From assembly GCF_010731715.1 (NCBI RefSeq), contig NZ_AP022587.1, positions 3,038,001 to 3,102,000 of the forward strand: a DNA stretch of 64,000 nt, given 5' to 3'. Below, piece after piece: positions 17,442 through 27,659 of the stretch; the first letter of the stretch is position 1; each line of letters starts with the position of its first letter. This DNA comes from Mycobacterium stomatepiae. GTDB taxonomy: Bacteria; Actinomycetota; Actinomycetes; Mycobacteriales; Mycobacteriaceae. The position numbers were made by a program, and so were the translations under genes. A model generated the notes under the pieces. It was given only the letters and a program-made list of their open reading frames with translations, was not told the DNA's origin and searched no databases.

Positions 17442-18888
17442 GTGTTACCGGAAAAGAAGTCCTTCTACAACATCATCGGAGGGCAAGTCCAGGCGGCAGC
17501 CGACGGCCACGTGATGGATGTCGTCAACCCGTCGACGGGGGAGGTATACGCGTCGGCGCCGAACTCCTCTGCCCGGGACGTAGACGAGGCGTTTAAGGCG
17601 GCAGCGACGGCATTCGAGTCGTGGCGCTGGTCCACCCCCAGTGAACGGCAGCGCGCTACTCCAACTCGCAGATGTCATCGAGGACAACGCCGACGAGCTC
17701 GTCGCGATCGAGAGTGAGAACACGGGCAAGCCGATCTCGTTAACCATGTCGGAGGAGATTCCCCCGATGGTCGACCAGATACGATTCTTTGCCGGTGCAG
17801 GGCGAGTTCTCGAAGGTCGCTCACAAGGCGAATACATGCGCGGGCATACCTCGTCGATCCGTCGTGAGCCGGTCGGCCCGGTGGCGCAGGTAGCGCCGTG
17901 GAACTACCCGATGATGATGGCGGTATGGAAGTTCGCGCCGGCCTTAGCCGCTGGCTGCAATGTGGTGCTCAAGCCATCCGAGACCACGCCGGCATCGTCT
18001 TACTGGATGGTGGAGAAGATGCAGGAGATCTTCCCACCTGGGGTGTGCAATTTGGTCTGCGGCGATCGTGAAACGGGTGCCGCGCTCGTCGCGCATCCGG
18101 TGCCCCGGATGGTGTCGATCACCGGATCCACCCGGGCCGGCATGGCCGTGGCAGCCAGCGCTGCCAATGACCTCAAGCGCGCTCACCTGGAACTCGGCGG
18201 CAAAGCTCCGGTGATTATATTCAACGATGCCGACATCGGCGCCGCGGTCGAGGGACTCACGGCCGCAGGCTATTTCAACGCCGGTCAAGACTGTACCGCG
18301 GCCACTCGGATCATCATCCACGATGACATCTATGACGAGTTCCTGTCCGCGATGACCGAATCCGTCGCCACCACCAGGACCGGCTACGACCCGACGGATG
18401 AGGAGATCTTGTTCGGGCCAATCAACAACGCCGACCAAATGTGCCGCATATCCGAGCTGGTGTCCCGCACGCCCGCACACGCTCGGATTCTTGCCGGCGG
18501 CGAGCGGAAAGACCGCCCTGGCTTCTTTTTCGAGCCCACCCTGATCGCTGACCTACGCCAGGATGACGAGTTGGTCCAGACCGAGATTTTCGGACCCGTC
18601 GTGACCGCCCAGCGATTCAGCGATGAACACCAGGCACTTGAGTTGGCCAATGGCTGCGAATACGGTTTGGCGTCCTCGGTGTGGACGAAGAACGTTGACG
18701 CCGCCGCGCGCGTGGCCGCCCAGCTGGATTTTGGCTGTGTTTGGATCAACACGCATATTCCGCTGGTAGCCGAGATGCCACACGGCGGGTTCAAACACTC
18801 CGGCTACGGCAAAGACCTCTCGATGTACGGCCTAGAGGACTACACCCGGATCAAACACGTCATGCACTGGCACGGGTTTAAAGCCTGA
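17442..18888 (+). pseudogene. Aminobutyraldehyde dehydrogenase-like gene with a frameshift
   Basis: A GTG start preceded by AAGAGGTG opens LPEKKSFYNIIGGQVQAAAD, the normal aldehyde dehydrogenase N-terminus. After PSERQ near 17650 the homology moves by one base to the frame beginning ALLQLADVIEDNADELVAIE and runs to 18888. The C-terminal part is complete: ELGGKAPVII (general base), NAGQDCTAATRI (nucleophile Cys), EIFGPVVTAQRF and MPHGGFKHSGYGKDLS. Removing one base restores about 481 residues. It is a paralogue of the enzyme at 6525. If the indel is real, the enzyme is dead and the first copy must cover the step. Confidence 0.75.
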
Positions 18889-18930
18889 GCCGGTCAGCCC
18901 TGTAGTTCGCCGCACCCATTGCGGACCACC

Positions 18931-18980
18931 CAGCTGCATGCCCGCACCCTAATGCGCGGTGGCCCCGACATCGAAGGTTG
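18931..18980. repeat. Right copy of imperfect direct repeat flanking the 12.6-kb island
   Basis: Starts CAGCTGCATG and ends ATCGAAGGTTG, mirroring 6305-6353. It preserves a ghost of the mannosidase start codon although no mannosidase lies here. It marks the right edge of the island, directly before the DinB gene that in the ancestral order would face the mannosidase. Confidence 0.75.
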
Positions 18981-19031
18981 AGCCGCCGGCGTAGCAGACA
19001 GGTGTCACCGGCAGCTGGAACACTCGGCGCT

Positions 19032-19565
19032 ATGGCTGACCTGACGACGCAACTTGCCGATCAGCTCGACTGGCATTGGCGCGAGCAGCTGCGCCCGCGC
19101 CTGGACGGCCTCACCGACGACGAGTACTTCTGGCAGCTGGTGCCTGACTGCTGGACGGTGCATCCCGGCGGCGCGATCGACTTCGCGTACCCGGCGCCCC
19201 GCCCGGTGCCGTTCACCACGATCGCCTGGCGGATGGCCCACGTCATCGTCGGCGTGTTCGCGATACGCAGCCATAGCCACTTCAACGGCCCGCCCGCCGA
19301 CTATCGGAGCTGGCCGTACGCCATCGATGCCGCCACCGCCTTGAGGCAACTCGACGAGACCTACGCCGGATGGATCGCCGGAGTGCGCTCGCTGTCGGCG
19401 ACCGACCTGTCCCGACCGTGTGGCCCGGCTGAAGGGCCCTACGCCGACTACGCCCTCAGCGAGCTGATCTTGCACATCAATCGCGAAGCGATCCACCACG
19501 GTGCCGAGATCGCTTGCCTCCGCGACCTTTACGCACATCGCCAAGCCATCAAACAGGAGGATTGA
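19032..19565 (+). CDS. DinB-superfamily protein
   Basis: A 177-residue four-helix-bundle protein. Candidate metal-ligand histidines are in WRMAHVIVGVFAIRSHSHF and in the late HINREAIHHGAEIACLRDL helix. DinB-fold proteins in actinobacteria are often mycothiol-dependent transferases or isomerases. The start MADLTTQLADQL was chosen because upstream in-frame codons are low-complexity and Arg-rich. The next DinB-type gene starts 3 bases after the stop, with its AGGAGG inside this gene's end, so the two are co-translated. Substrate unknown. Confidence 0.8.
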   Translation: MADLTTQLADQLDWHWREQLRPRLDGLTDDEYFWQLVPDCWTVHPGGAIDFAYPAPRPVPFTTIAWRMAHVIVGVFAIRSHSHFNGPPADYRSWPYAIDAATALRQLDETYAGWIAGVRSLSATDLSRPCGPAEGPYADYALSELILHINREAIHHGAEIACLRDLYAHRQAIKQED

Positions 19566-19567
19566 TC

Positions 19568-20155
19568 ATGCCAGCCCTCGCCCCGCCGGTGGCCGACGAG
19601 CGCAGCGCCTTGCGTGAATACTTGGCCTTCCACCAGAGCGCCTACTTCGCGGTGTCCTACGGTCTGACCGACGAGCAGGCCCGCTCGTCGCCGTCGGCGA
19701 GTGCGCTGTCGGTCGGCGGGCTGATCAAGCACGTGACACGGATGCAACGCAGCTGGATGGCACGAGTCGCGGCGGCGCCCGGCGAAGCACCGAAGGATCC
19801 CCGGCCGTTCGACGCGCAGGCTTTCGCCGACCAGCACGTCATGCGGGCCGACGAAACACTGGAAGGATTGCTGCGGGACCTCGCGGAACAGAACGCAACG
19901 TCGCTGCGGCTGGTGGAAACCGCCGACCTCGACGCCGCGGTCCCTGTGCCCCACGACGTCCCTTGGTTCCCCAAAGACCTCGATGCCTGGTCGGTGCGAT
20001 GGGTGATCTTGCATGTCATCAACGAGTTGGCCCGCCACGCCGGGCACGCCGATATCGTGCGGGAAACCATCGACGGAGCCACGATGTACGACCTGATCGC
20101 CGGGCTGGAACGCTGGGAGATCGAGGGCTGGGTCACCCCCTGGAAAGAGAGGTGA
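19568..20155 (+). CDS. DUF664/DinB-family protein (putative mycothiol transferase)
   Basis: A 195-residue protein with the DUF664 layout: ALREYLAFHQSAY, SVGGLIKHVTRMQRSWMARV, and the C-terminal VRWVILHVINELARHAGHAD. Histidines in KHV, HVINE and HAGHAD form the expected three-His metal site. DUF664 proteins belong to the mycothiol/bacillithiol transferase group and may detoxify electrophiles in the cytoplasm. An AGGAGG at ideal spacing fixes the start. It forms a two-gene unit with the preceding DinB protein and leads into the ABC1 kinase on the same strand. Confidence 0.82.
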   Translation: MPALAPPVADERSALREYLAFHQSAYFAVSYGLTDEQARSSPSASALSVGGLIKHVTRMQRSWMARVAAAPGEAPKDPRPFDAQAFADQHVMRADETLEGLLRDLAEQNATSLRLVETADLDAAVPVPHDVPWFPKDLDAWSVRWVILHVINELARHAGHADIVRETIDGATMYDLIAGLERWEIEGWVTPWKER

Positions 20156-20247
20156 AAGAGACGTGACCAGCGAGGTCGGCCGGTAAAAGGCCTGCTCACC
20201 GAACGCAGAATTGGGCCTTGATGGCCCTGGTTTGGCAGACTGCTGGG

Positions 20248-21594
20248 ATGAGTTCTACCAAACATCGAGAGGCGGCCAAGCTCGACCGGGTGCCGTTGCC
20301 GATCGAAGCGGCCCGCGTCGCGGCCACTGGTTGGCAGGTCACTCGCTCCGCCGCTCGCGTCGTCACCCAGCTGACGGCCAAGGGACCATGGCAGCAGAAG
20401 GTGATCAAGCAACTCCCCCAGACCTTCGCCGATCTGGGTCCCACGTATGTGAAGTTCGGGCAGATCATCGCCTCCAGCCCCGGCGCGTTCGGGGAGTCGC
20501 TGTCGCGCGAATTCCGCGGCCTGCTCGACCGGGTGCCGCCGGCCGACTCCGACGAAGTGCACAAGCTGTTCGTCGACGAGCTCGGCGCCGACCCGGCCGA
20601 TCTGTTCGCCAAGTGGGACGAGACGCCGTTCGCGTCGGCGTCCATCGCGCAGGTGCACTACGCCACGCTGCACAGCGGCGAGGAGGTCGTCGTCAAGATC
20701 CAGCGTCCGGGTATCCGCCGCCGAGTCGCCGCCGATCTGCAGATCCTCAAACGCTTCGCCCAGGCCGTCGAGCTGGCCAAGCTGGGCCGTCGGCTCTCGG
20801 CGCAAGACGTGGTCGCCGACTTCTCCGCCAACCTAGCCGAGGAGCTGAATTTCCGCCTCGAGGCGCAGTCGATGGAGGCGTGGGTCTCGCACCTGCACGT
20901 GTCGCCGCTGGGCCGCAATATCCGGGTGCCGACCGTGCACTGGGACTTCACCAGCGACCGGGTGCTGACGATGGAGCGGGTGCAGGGCATCCGCATCGAC
21001 GACGTCGCCGCCATTCGCAAGGCGGGGTTCGACGGCGTCGAACTGGTCAAGGCGCTGCTGTTCTCGCTTTTCGAGGGCGGTCTGCGGCACGGGTTGTTCC
21101 ACGGCGACCTGCACGCGGGCAACCTGTACGTCGACGACCAGGGCCGCATCGTGTTCTTCGACTTCGGGATCATGGGCCGCATCGACCCGCGCACCCGCTG
21201 GTTGCTGCGCGAATTGGTGTATGCGTTGCTGGTCAAAAAGGATCACGCGGCGGCGGGCAAGATCGTCGTGCTGATGGGGGCCGTCGGCACGGTGAAGCCC
21301 GAAGCCGAGGCCGCCAAGGACTTGGAGCGCTTCGCCACCCCCCTGACCATGTCGACCCTGGGTGACATGTCGTACGCGGACATCGGCCGCCAGCTCTCGG
21401 CGCTGGCCGACGCCTACGACGTCAAGCTGCCACGCGAGCTGGTATTGATCGGTAAGCAGTTCCTCTACGTCGAGCGGTACATGAAGCTGCTCGCGCCGAA
21501 GTGGCAGATGATGTCCGACCCGAAGCTGACGGGCTACTTCGCCAACTTCATGGTCGAGGTCAGCCGCGAGCATTCCTCGGACGTGGAGGTCTAG
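20248..21594 (+). CDS. ABC1/UbiB-family atypical kinase (Rv0647c homologue)
   Basis: A 448-residue ABC1 (ADCK-like) protein. Family motifs in order: YVKFGQIIAS (KxGQ), ASIAQVHYATL (alanine-rich nucleotide loop), VVKIQRPGI (lysine), the catalytic-loop HGDLHAGNLYV, and FFDFGIMGR (DFG equivalent). Such proteins bind ATP and support isoprenoid-quinone or lipid metabolism at the membrane. MSSTKHREAAKL was taken as start; an in-frame ATG 10 codons earlier is possible. lipG starts on the base following the stop, so the pair is translationally coupled, as in M. tuberculosis Rv0647c-lipG. Confidence 0.9.
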   Translation: MSSTKHREAAKLDRVPLPIEAARVAATGWQVTRSAARVVTQLTAKGPWQQKVIKQLPQTFADLGPTYVKFGQIIASSPGAFGESLSREFRGLLDRVPPADSDEVHKLFVDELGADPADLFAKWDETPFASASIAQVHYATLHSGEEVVVKIQRPGIRRRVAADLQILKRFAQAVELAKLGRRLSAQDVVADFSANLAEELNFRLEAQSMEAWVSHLHVSPLGRNIRVPTVHWDFTSDRVLTMERVQGIRIDDVAAIRKAGFDGVELVKALLFSLFEGGLRHGLFHGDLHAGNLYVDDQGRIVFFDFGIMGRIDPRTRWLLRELVYALLVKKDHAAAGKIVVLMGAVGTVKPEAEAAKDLERFATPLTMSTLGDMSYADIGRQLSALADAYDVKLPRELVLIGKQFLYVERYMKLLAPKWQMMSDPKLTGYFANFMVEVSREHSSDVEV

Positions 21595-22524
21595 GTGGAG
21601 ATCCGCACCGGCTATGCGAGTTCCGGGCCCACCCGGCGCAATTCCGGAACTGACCTGAAGCTCTACTACGAGGACATGGGCGATATCAACGATCCGCCCG
21701 TGCTGCTGATCATGGGGCTCGGCGCCCAGCTGCTGCTGTGGCGGACCGAATTCTGCGAGCGGCTGGTCGGCCACGGTCTACGCGTGATCCGTTACGACAA
21801 CCGGGATGTCGGCCTGTCCAGCAAGACCGAGCGCCGCAGAGCCGGCCAGCCGATGGTCACGAGATTGCTCCGGTCGTTTGCGGGCCTGGAGAGCCAGGCC
21901 GCATACAAACTTGAGGACATGGCCGACGACGCCGCGGCGGTACTGGACCATTTGGGCATCGAGACGGCCCACGTCGTCGGGGCATCGATGGGCGGCATGA
22001 TCGCCCAGGTCTTCGCCGCGCAATTCGCCCATCGGACAAGGACTCTCGGGATCCTCTTTTCGAGCAACAACTCAGCGTTCCTGCCGCCGCCGGCCCCCCG
22101 CGCATTGCTGGCACTCGTCAAAGGCCCGCCGCCGGACTCGCCGCGCGACGTCATTCTCGACAACGCGGTGCGGGTGAGCCGGATCATCGGCAGCCCGGGC
22201 TACCGCATTCCCGACGAGCAGGTTCGCGCCGAGGCCGCCGAGGGATACGACCGCAATTACTACCCGCAAGGCGTCGCCGGGCAATTCAGCGCGATCCTGG
22301 GCAGCGGCAGCCTGCGGCACCACGACCGCCGCATCCAGGCACCGACGGTTGTCATCCACGGACGGTCCGACAAACTGATGCGACCCTTCGGCGGACGCGC
22401 GATTGCGCGGGCAATAAGCGGAGCCCGATTGGTGTTATTCGACGGAATGGGACATGATCTGCCACAGCAGCTGTGGGATCCGGTGATCGGTGTTTTAACG
22501 GGCAATTTCGCCGAGGCCAGCTGA
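21595..22524 (+). CDS. lipG: Alpha/beta-hydrolase LipG
   Basis: A 309-residue esterase/lipase. The nucleophile is in GASMGGMIAQ, the acid in VIHGRSDKLM and the histidine in FDGMGHDLPQ; the oxyanion region reads LIMGLGAQL. The GTG start immediately follows the TAG of the ABC1 kinase. The position between that kinase and the mycolate methyltransferases matches M. tuberculosis lipG (Rv0646c). It has no signal peptide and probably acts on lipid or thioester substrates in the cytoplasm linked to mycolate metabolism; the substrate is inferred only. Confidence 0.9.
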   Translation: MEIRTGYASSGPTRRNSGTDLKLYYEDMGDINDPPVLLIMGLGAQLLLWRTEFCERLVGHGLRVIRYDNRDVGLSSKTERRRAGQPMVTRLLRSFAGLESQAAYKLEDMADDAAAVLDHLGIETAHVVGASMGGMIAQVFAAQFAHRTRTLGILFSSNNSAFLPPPAPRALLALVKGPPPDSPRDVILDNAVRVSRIIGSPGYRIPDEQVRAEAAEGYDRNYYPQGVAGQFSAILGSGSLRHHDRRIQAPTVVIHGRSDKLMRPFGGRAIARAISGARLVLFDGMGHDLPQQLWDPVIGVLTGNFAEAS

Positions 22525-22557
22525 GTCAGAGTCGAGCAGGCGGCTCAGGCGCTTTAG

Positions 22558-23481
<924 letters not shown>

Positions 23482-23627
23482 GCGCCCCGACACGCCCGAC
23501 CTGACAGCCGTGGTGAACTGCGAGGTTTCGCCGTTCGTCATACCGGGCAGATAGCTGAGTAATAAAATCTGCCCCACGCGGGCACGGGGGAATTTCGGTG
23601 TGTGTCGCGGGGAGGGGCGCAGAATTC

Positions 23628-24491
23628 ATGACTCAAAAACTGGAACCACACTTCGAAGACGTTCAGGCCCACTACGACCTGTCCGACGACTTCTACCGGC
23701 TGTTTCTGGATCCCAGCCAGACCTACAGTTGCGCGTACTTCGAACGCGACGACATGTCGCTGGAGGAAGCCCAAATCGCCAAGATCGACCTATCGCTGGG
23801 CAAATTGGGTCTGCGGCCGGGCATGACGCTGCTCGATGTCGGCTGCGGCTGGGGTGCCACGATGCGGCGCGCGGTCGAGAAGTACGACGTGAACGTGATC
23901 GGATTGACGCTGTCCAAGAATCAGGCCGCCCACGTGCAGAAGACGTTCGACGAGATGGACAACCCGCGCAGCAAGCGCGTAATGCTGGCCGGCTGGGAGG
24001 AGTTCGACGGGCCCGTCGACCGCATCGTGTCGGTCGGCGCGTTCGAGCACTTCGGGCACGATCGCTACGGCGACTTCTTCACGATGGCCCACAATGTGCT
24101 GCCGGATGACGGTGTGATGCTGCTGCACACGATCACCGATTTCACGAAGCAGGAAATCATCGACCTCGGCCTGCCCATCTCCATCGACCTGCTCCGCTTC
24201 GTCATCTTCATCCAGCGAGAGATCTTCCCGGGCGGCCGCTTGCCGAAAATCCCTATGGTGGAGGAATATTCGAGCGAAGCAGGATTCACGCTGACTCGCC
24301 GCCAATCGCTGCAGCCGCACTACGCCAGAACCCTCGACCTGTGGGCCGAGGCACTGCGGGCGCGCAAGGACGAGGCCATCGAGATCCAGTCCGAAGAAGT
24401 CTACGAGCGCTACATGAAATACCTGACCGGCTGCGCCGACAAGTTCCGGGAAGGCTACGTCGACGTCAACCAATTCACGCTGGCAAAGTAA
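23628..24491 (+). CDS. Mycolic acid methyltransferase, MmaA2/CmaA-like (copy a)
   Basis: A 287-residue SAM-dependent enzyme expected to form cyclopropane rings on meromycolate chains. Seen: [52 protein letters not shown] (acidic active-site residue) and [15 protein letters not shown]. The start [10 protein letters not shown] has GGAGGGG upstream. The central third is almost identical in DNA to the next gene, while residues 167-220 ([20 protein letters not shown]) are quite different, so the two are mosaic paralogues. I leave the symbol empty because MmaA2 and CmaA1/2 cannot be separated reliably by eye. Confidence 0.88.
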   Translation: MTQKLEPHFEDVQAHYDLSDDFYRLFLDPSQTYSCAYFERDDMSLEEAQIAKIDLSLGKLGLRPGMTLLDVGCGWGATMRRAVEKYDVNVIGLTLSKNQAAHVQKTFDEMDNPRSKRVMLAGWEEFDGPVDRIVSVGAFEHFGHDRYGDFFTMAHNVLPDDGVMLLHTITDFTKQEIIDLGLPISIDLLRFVIFIQREIFPGGRLPKIPMVEEYSSEAGFTLTRRQSLQPHYARTLDLWAEALRARKDEAIEIQSEEVYERYMKYLTGCADKFREGYVDVNQFTLAK

Positions 24492-24573
24492 CCCGGCAGC
24501 CCCATCGAATAACCGGTCTCTGGGCGCGCACAGGGTATCTTTAGGTGCGTTTTCGGCAGGAAGGCACACAGTC

Positions 24574-25437
24574 ATGGCTCGGAAACTGACACCGCACTTC
24601 GCTGATGTACAGGCGCATTACGACCTGTCCGACGACTTTTTCCGCCTGTTCCTCGATCCCAGCCAGACCTACAGCTGCGCGTACTTCGAACGCGACGACA
24701 TGACGCTGGAAGAAGCGCAGCTGGCCAAGATCGATCTGGCGCTGGGCAAGCTCGGCCTGCGGCCCGGCATGACCCTGCTCGATGTCGGCTGCGGCTGGGG
24801 CGCCACGATGCGCCGCGCGGTCGAGAAGTACGACGTGAACGTCGTCGGCCTGACGCTGTCCAAGAACCAGGCCGCCCACGTGCAGAAGACGTTCGACGAA
24901 ATGGACAACCCGCGCAGCAAGCGCGTAATGCTGGCCGGCTGGGAGGAGTTCGACGGGCCCGTCGACCGCATCGTGTCGATCGGCGCGTTCGAGCACTTCG
25001 GCCACGAACGCTACGACGACTTCTTCACGATGGCCCACAATGTGCTGCCGGATGACGGTGTGATGCTGCTGCACACAATCACCGGTCTGAAGCCGGAACA
25101 GTGCACCGAACGGGGCATACCGCTGACGTTCGAGATGGCCCGCTTCATCAAGTTCATCGTCACCGAGATCTTCCCGGGCGGGCGGCTGCCGTCCATCGAG
25201 AAGGTGGAGGATCACTCGTCGAAGCACGGTTTCCGGTTGACCCGCCGCCAATCGCTGCAGCCGCACTACGCCCGGACCCTCGATCTGTGGGCAGCGGCCT
25301 TGGAAGCGCACAAGGACGAGGCCATCGAGATCCAGTCCGAAGAGGTCTACGAGCGCTACATGAAATACCTGACCGGCTGCGCCAACGCGTTCCGGGTCGG
25401 CTACATCGACGTCAACCAGTTCACCCTGGAAATGTAG
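24574..25437 (+). CDS. Mycolic acid methyltransferase, MmaA2/CmaA-like (copy b)
   Basis: A 287-residue paralogue of the preceding gene. Same SAM motif ([20 protein letters not shown]), [12 protein letters not shown] and [16 protein letters not shown]. The 166-220 region ([20 protein letters not shown]) follows the usual MmaA2/CmaA pattern more closely than copy a does, so this is the better candidate for the mmaA2 orthologue. AGGAAGG precedes the ATG. It is 82 bases downstream of copy a. Expected role: cis-cyclopropanation of meromycolate double bonds on acyl carrier protein in the cytoplasm. Confidence 0.88.
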   Translation: MARKLTPHFADVQAHYDLSDDFFRLFLDPSQTYSCAYFERDDMTLEEAQLAKIDLALGKLGLRPGMTLLDVGCGWGATMRRAVEKYDVNVVGLTLSKNQAAHVQKTFDEMDNPRSKRVMLAGWEEFDGPVDRIVSIGAFEHFGHERYDDFFTMAHNVLPDDGVMLLHTITGLKPEQCTERGIPLTFEMARFIKFIVTEIFPGGRLPSIEKVEDHSSKHGFRLTRRQSLQPHYARTLDLWAAALEAHKDEAIEIQSEEVYERYMKYLTGCANAFRVGYIDVNQFTLEM

Positions 25438-25584
25438 CGATCGCGCCCCACGCTGACTGGCGGCAGATCCGTCGTCGAGAAAAGCCAGGGGCCTCGCCGT
25501 TCAAATGCGCGAGATGTGCATTGCCCCGTGTAGGGTCCTCCAGATGGCCTCCCGCTGGGGTGCCGGTCCATCGGGGGGACAAAA

Positions 25585-26466
25585 ATGTCTAGCAATTCTG
25601 CGGGTGCCATCCGGATTCGGTCCAACGAGGCCGATGTTCGTGCGCACTACGACCTTTCCAACGAATTCTTCGCACTGTTCCAGGATCCGACCCGGACCTA
25701 TAGCTGCGCATACTTTCCGCATGAGGGCATGTCGCTGCAGGAGGCGCAGGTCGCCAAGCTGGATCTGACGCTGGGCAAGCTGGGGCTGGAGCCGGGGATG
25801 ACCCTGCTTGATATCGGTTGCGGCTGGGGTTCGGTGATGAAGCACGCCATCGAGCGCTACGACGTCAACGTCGTCGGGGTGACCCTGTCCAAGAACCAGG
25901 ACGCCTACTGCCAGCAGGTGCTCGACACGGTCGACTCGGCGCGCTCGCACCGGGTGCTGTTGAGCGACTGGGCGGATTTCACCGGGCCGGTTGACCGTAT
26001 TGTCATCATCGAGGCTCTCGAGCACTTTGGCTTTGACCGCTATGACGACTTCTTCAAATTCGCCTACGACGTCCTGCCGGATGACGGCGTAATGCTGCTG
26101 CACTCGATCACCGCGCTGCATCCTAAGCAGATGTCGGAGCGCGGCATACCCGTGACGATCGAGATTGCGAAGTTCATCCGCTTCATCCTGAACGACATCT
26201 TCCCGGGGGGCCGGCTGCCGTCCATCGAGAAGGTAGAGGACCACTGCGCGAAGGTGGGTTTCCGCGTCACCCGCCGCCAGTCGCTGCAGTCGGACTTCGC
26301 TCAGACCCTCGACCTATGGGCCGATGCCCTGGAGGCGCACGAGGACCAGGCCGTCGAAATCCAGTCCGAAGAGGTCTACGAGCGGTACATGAAGTTCCTG
26401 ACCGGCTGCTCCAGGGCATTCCGGATGGGCTACATCGACTGCAACCAGTTCACCCTGGAAAAGTAG
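25585..26466 (+). CDS. mmaA3: Methoxy mycolic acid synthase MmaA3-type O-methyltransferase
   Basis: A 293-residue protein with the MmaA3 pattern AQVAKLDLTLGKLGLEPG, GCGWGSVMKHAIERYDVN, KNQDAYCQQVLD and RSHRVLLSDWADF. MmaA3 methylates hydroxymycolates made by MmaA4 to methoxymycolates. Unlike its four neighbours, which have an HY pair in (Q)PHYARTLD or (R)EHYVKTLR, this protein reads QSDFAQTLD. The Phe is shared with M. tuberculosis MmaA3 as I remember it; the Asp before it is unusual. GGGGGAC lies just upstream of the ATG. Confidence 0.88.
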   Translation: MSSNSAGAIRIRSNEADVRAHYDLSNEFFALFQDPTRTYSCAYFPHEGMSLQEAQVAKLDLTLGKLGLEPGMTLLDIGCGWGSVMKHAIERYDVNVVGVTLSKNQDAYCQQVLDTVDSARSHRVLLSDWADFTGPVDRIVIIEALEHFGFDRYDDFFKFAYDVLPDDGVMLLHSITALHPKQMSERGIPVTIEIAKFIRFILNDIFPGGRLPSIEKVEDHCAKVGFRVTRRQSLQSDFAQTLDLWADALEAHEDQAVEIQSEEVYERYMKFLTGCSRAFRMGYIDCNQFTLEK

Positions 26467-26672
26467 CGATCGCACCCGAGAACGGGCAAACGCAAATCGA
26501 AGTTCCTGACCGGCCGCGCCAACGCTAGACTCATGGCTCGGGCAGGGGGGGCCGTGACGCTGAGCGCCTCAGGCAATTAAGCCGCCCGATTAAGGGTGCT
26601 TATCGTTGCTGGTCAATCGGGTAACGCCGAGCAGTGGGTTTAAAGCAGTGAATTCAGGAGAACTAATCGACA

Positions 26673-27569
26673 ATGGTTGAGCAACCGAGTAGTGCGACGA
26701 AGATCCGGACGCGCTCCGAGGACATCCAGGCGCACTACGACGTCTCCGACGATTTCTTCGCCCTGTTCCAGGACCCCACCCGGACCTACAGCTGCGCATA
26801 CTTCGAGCCCTCAGACCTCACGCTCGAAGAGGCGCAATACGCCAAGATCGACCTCAACCTGGACAAACTGGACCTCAAGCCCGGCATGACGCTGCTGGAC
26901 ATCGGCTGCGGGTGGGGCACCACGATGCGGCGCGCCGTGGAGCGCTACGACGTCAATGTCATCGGCCTGACCCTGTCGAAGAACCAGCATGCCCGCTGCG
27001 AGGAGGTGCTGGCCGCGGTCGACACCAACCGCTCTCGTCAGGTGCGGTTGCAGAACTGGGAAGACTTCGCCGAGCCCGTCGACCGAATCGTGTCGATCGA
27101 GGCATTCGAGCACTTCGGCCACGAGAACTACGACGACTTCTTCAAGCGGACGTTCGACATCATGCCCGATGACGGCCGGATGACCGTGCAGAGCAGCGTC
27201 AGTTACCACCCTTACAACATGAACGCCCGCGGTAAGAAGCTCACCTTCGAGACCGTGCGCTTCATCAAGTTCATCATTACCGAGATCTTCCCGGGCGGCC
27301 GTCTGCCGACCACCGAGATGATGGTCGAACACGGCGAAAAAGCGGGTTTTGTTGTCCCCGAACCACTTTCGCTGCGTGAGCATTACGTCAAGACGCTGCG
27401 TATCTGGGGCGACACCCTGGAGCCCATCAAGGACAAGGCCATCGAGGTCACATCCCAAGAGGTCTACGACCGCTACATGAAGTATCTGCGTGGCTGCGAG
27501 CACTACTTCGGCGACGAGATGCTCGACTGCAGCCTGGTGACCTACCTGAAGCCGGCCGCCGCGGTTTAG
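26673..27569 (+). CDS. mmaA4: Hydroxymycolate synthase MmaA4 (Hma)
   Basis: A 298-residue SAM-dependent methyltransferase, the first step to keto- and methoxymycolates: it adds a methyl and a hydroxyl at the distal meromycolate position. The MmaA4 signature is clear: [57 protein letters not shown], and [20 protein letters not shown] in place of the LLHTI segment of cyclopropane synthases. The C-terminus is CSLVTYLKP rather than NQFTLxK. CAGGAGA precedes the ATG. It is the last gene of the cluster; with MmaA3 next to it, the organism could make oxygenated mycolates. Confidence 0.93.
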   Translation: MVEQPSSATKIRTRSEDIQAHYDVSDDFFALFQDPTRTYSCAYFEPSDLTLEEAQYAKIDLNLDKLDLKPGMTLLDIGCGWGTTMRRAVERYDVNVIGLTLSKNQHARCEEVLAAVDTNRSRQVRLQNWEDFAEPVDRIVSIEAFEHFGHENYDDFFKRTFDIMPDDGRMTVQSSVSYHPYNMNARGKKLTFETVRFIKFIITEIFPGGRLPTTEMMVEHGEKAGFVVPEPLSLREHYVKTLRIWGDTLEPIKDKAIEVTSQEVYDRYMKYLRGCEHYFGDEMLDCSLVTYLKPAAAV

Positions 27570-27579
27570 TTCGCTCGGG

Positions 27580-27606
27580 TGTCGGATTGGGGCTGCATCG
27601 TTCGTC
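27580..27606 (+). promoter_or_regulatory. Candidate ECF42 promoter (TGTCGGA-N16-CGTC)
   Basis: TGTCGGA at 27580-27586 and CGTC at 27603-27606 are separated by 16 bases, 54 bases upstream of the YCII gene start. The published ECF42 promoter pattern as I recall it is TGTCGA in the -35 region and CGA/TC in the -10 region, so the downstream sigma factor may drive its own operon. Sequence seen; use inferred. Confidence 0.5.
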
Positions 27607-27659
27607 GGATAGGTAGAGAGTGGAGCACGAGGCTTCGCTCGTTATCGGAGGTGACGAAC

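Noticed and set aside
20211..21365. 384-codon frame overlapping the ABC1 kinase
   Set aside because: Out-of-frame shadow of the kinase, whose KxGQ and HGDLH motifs are in the other frame.
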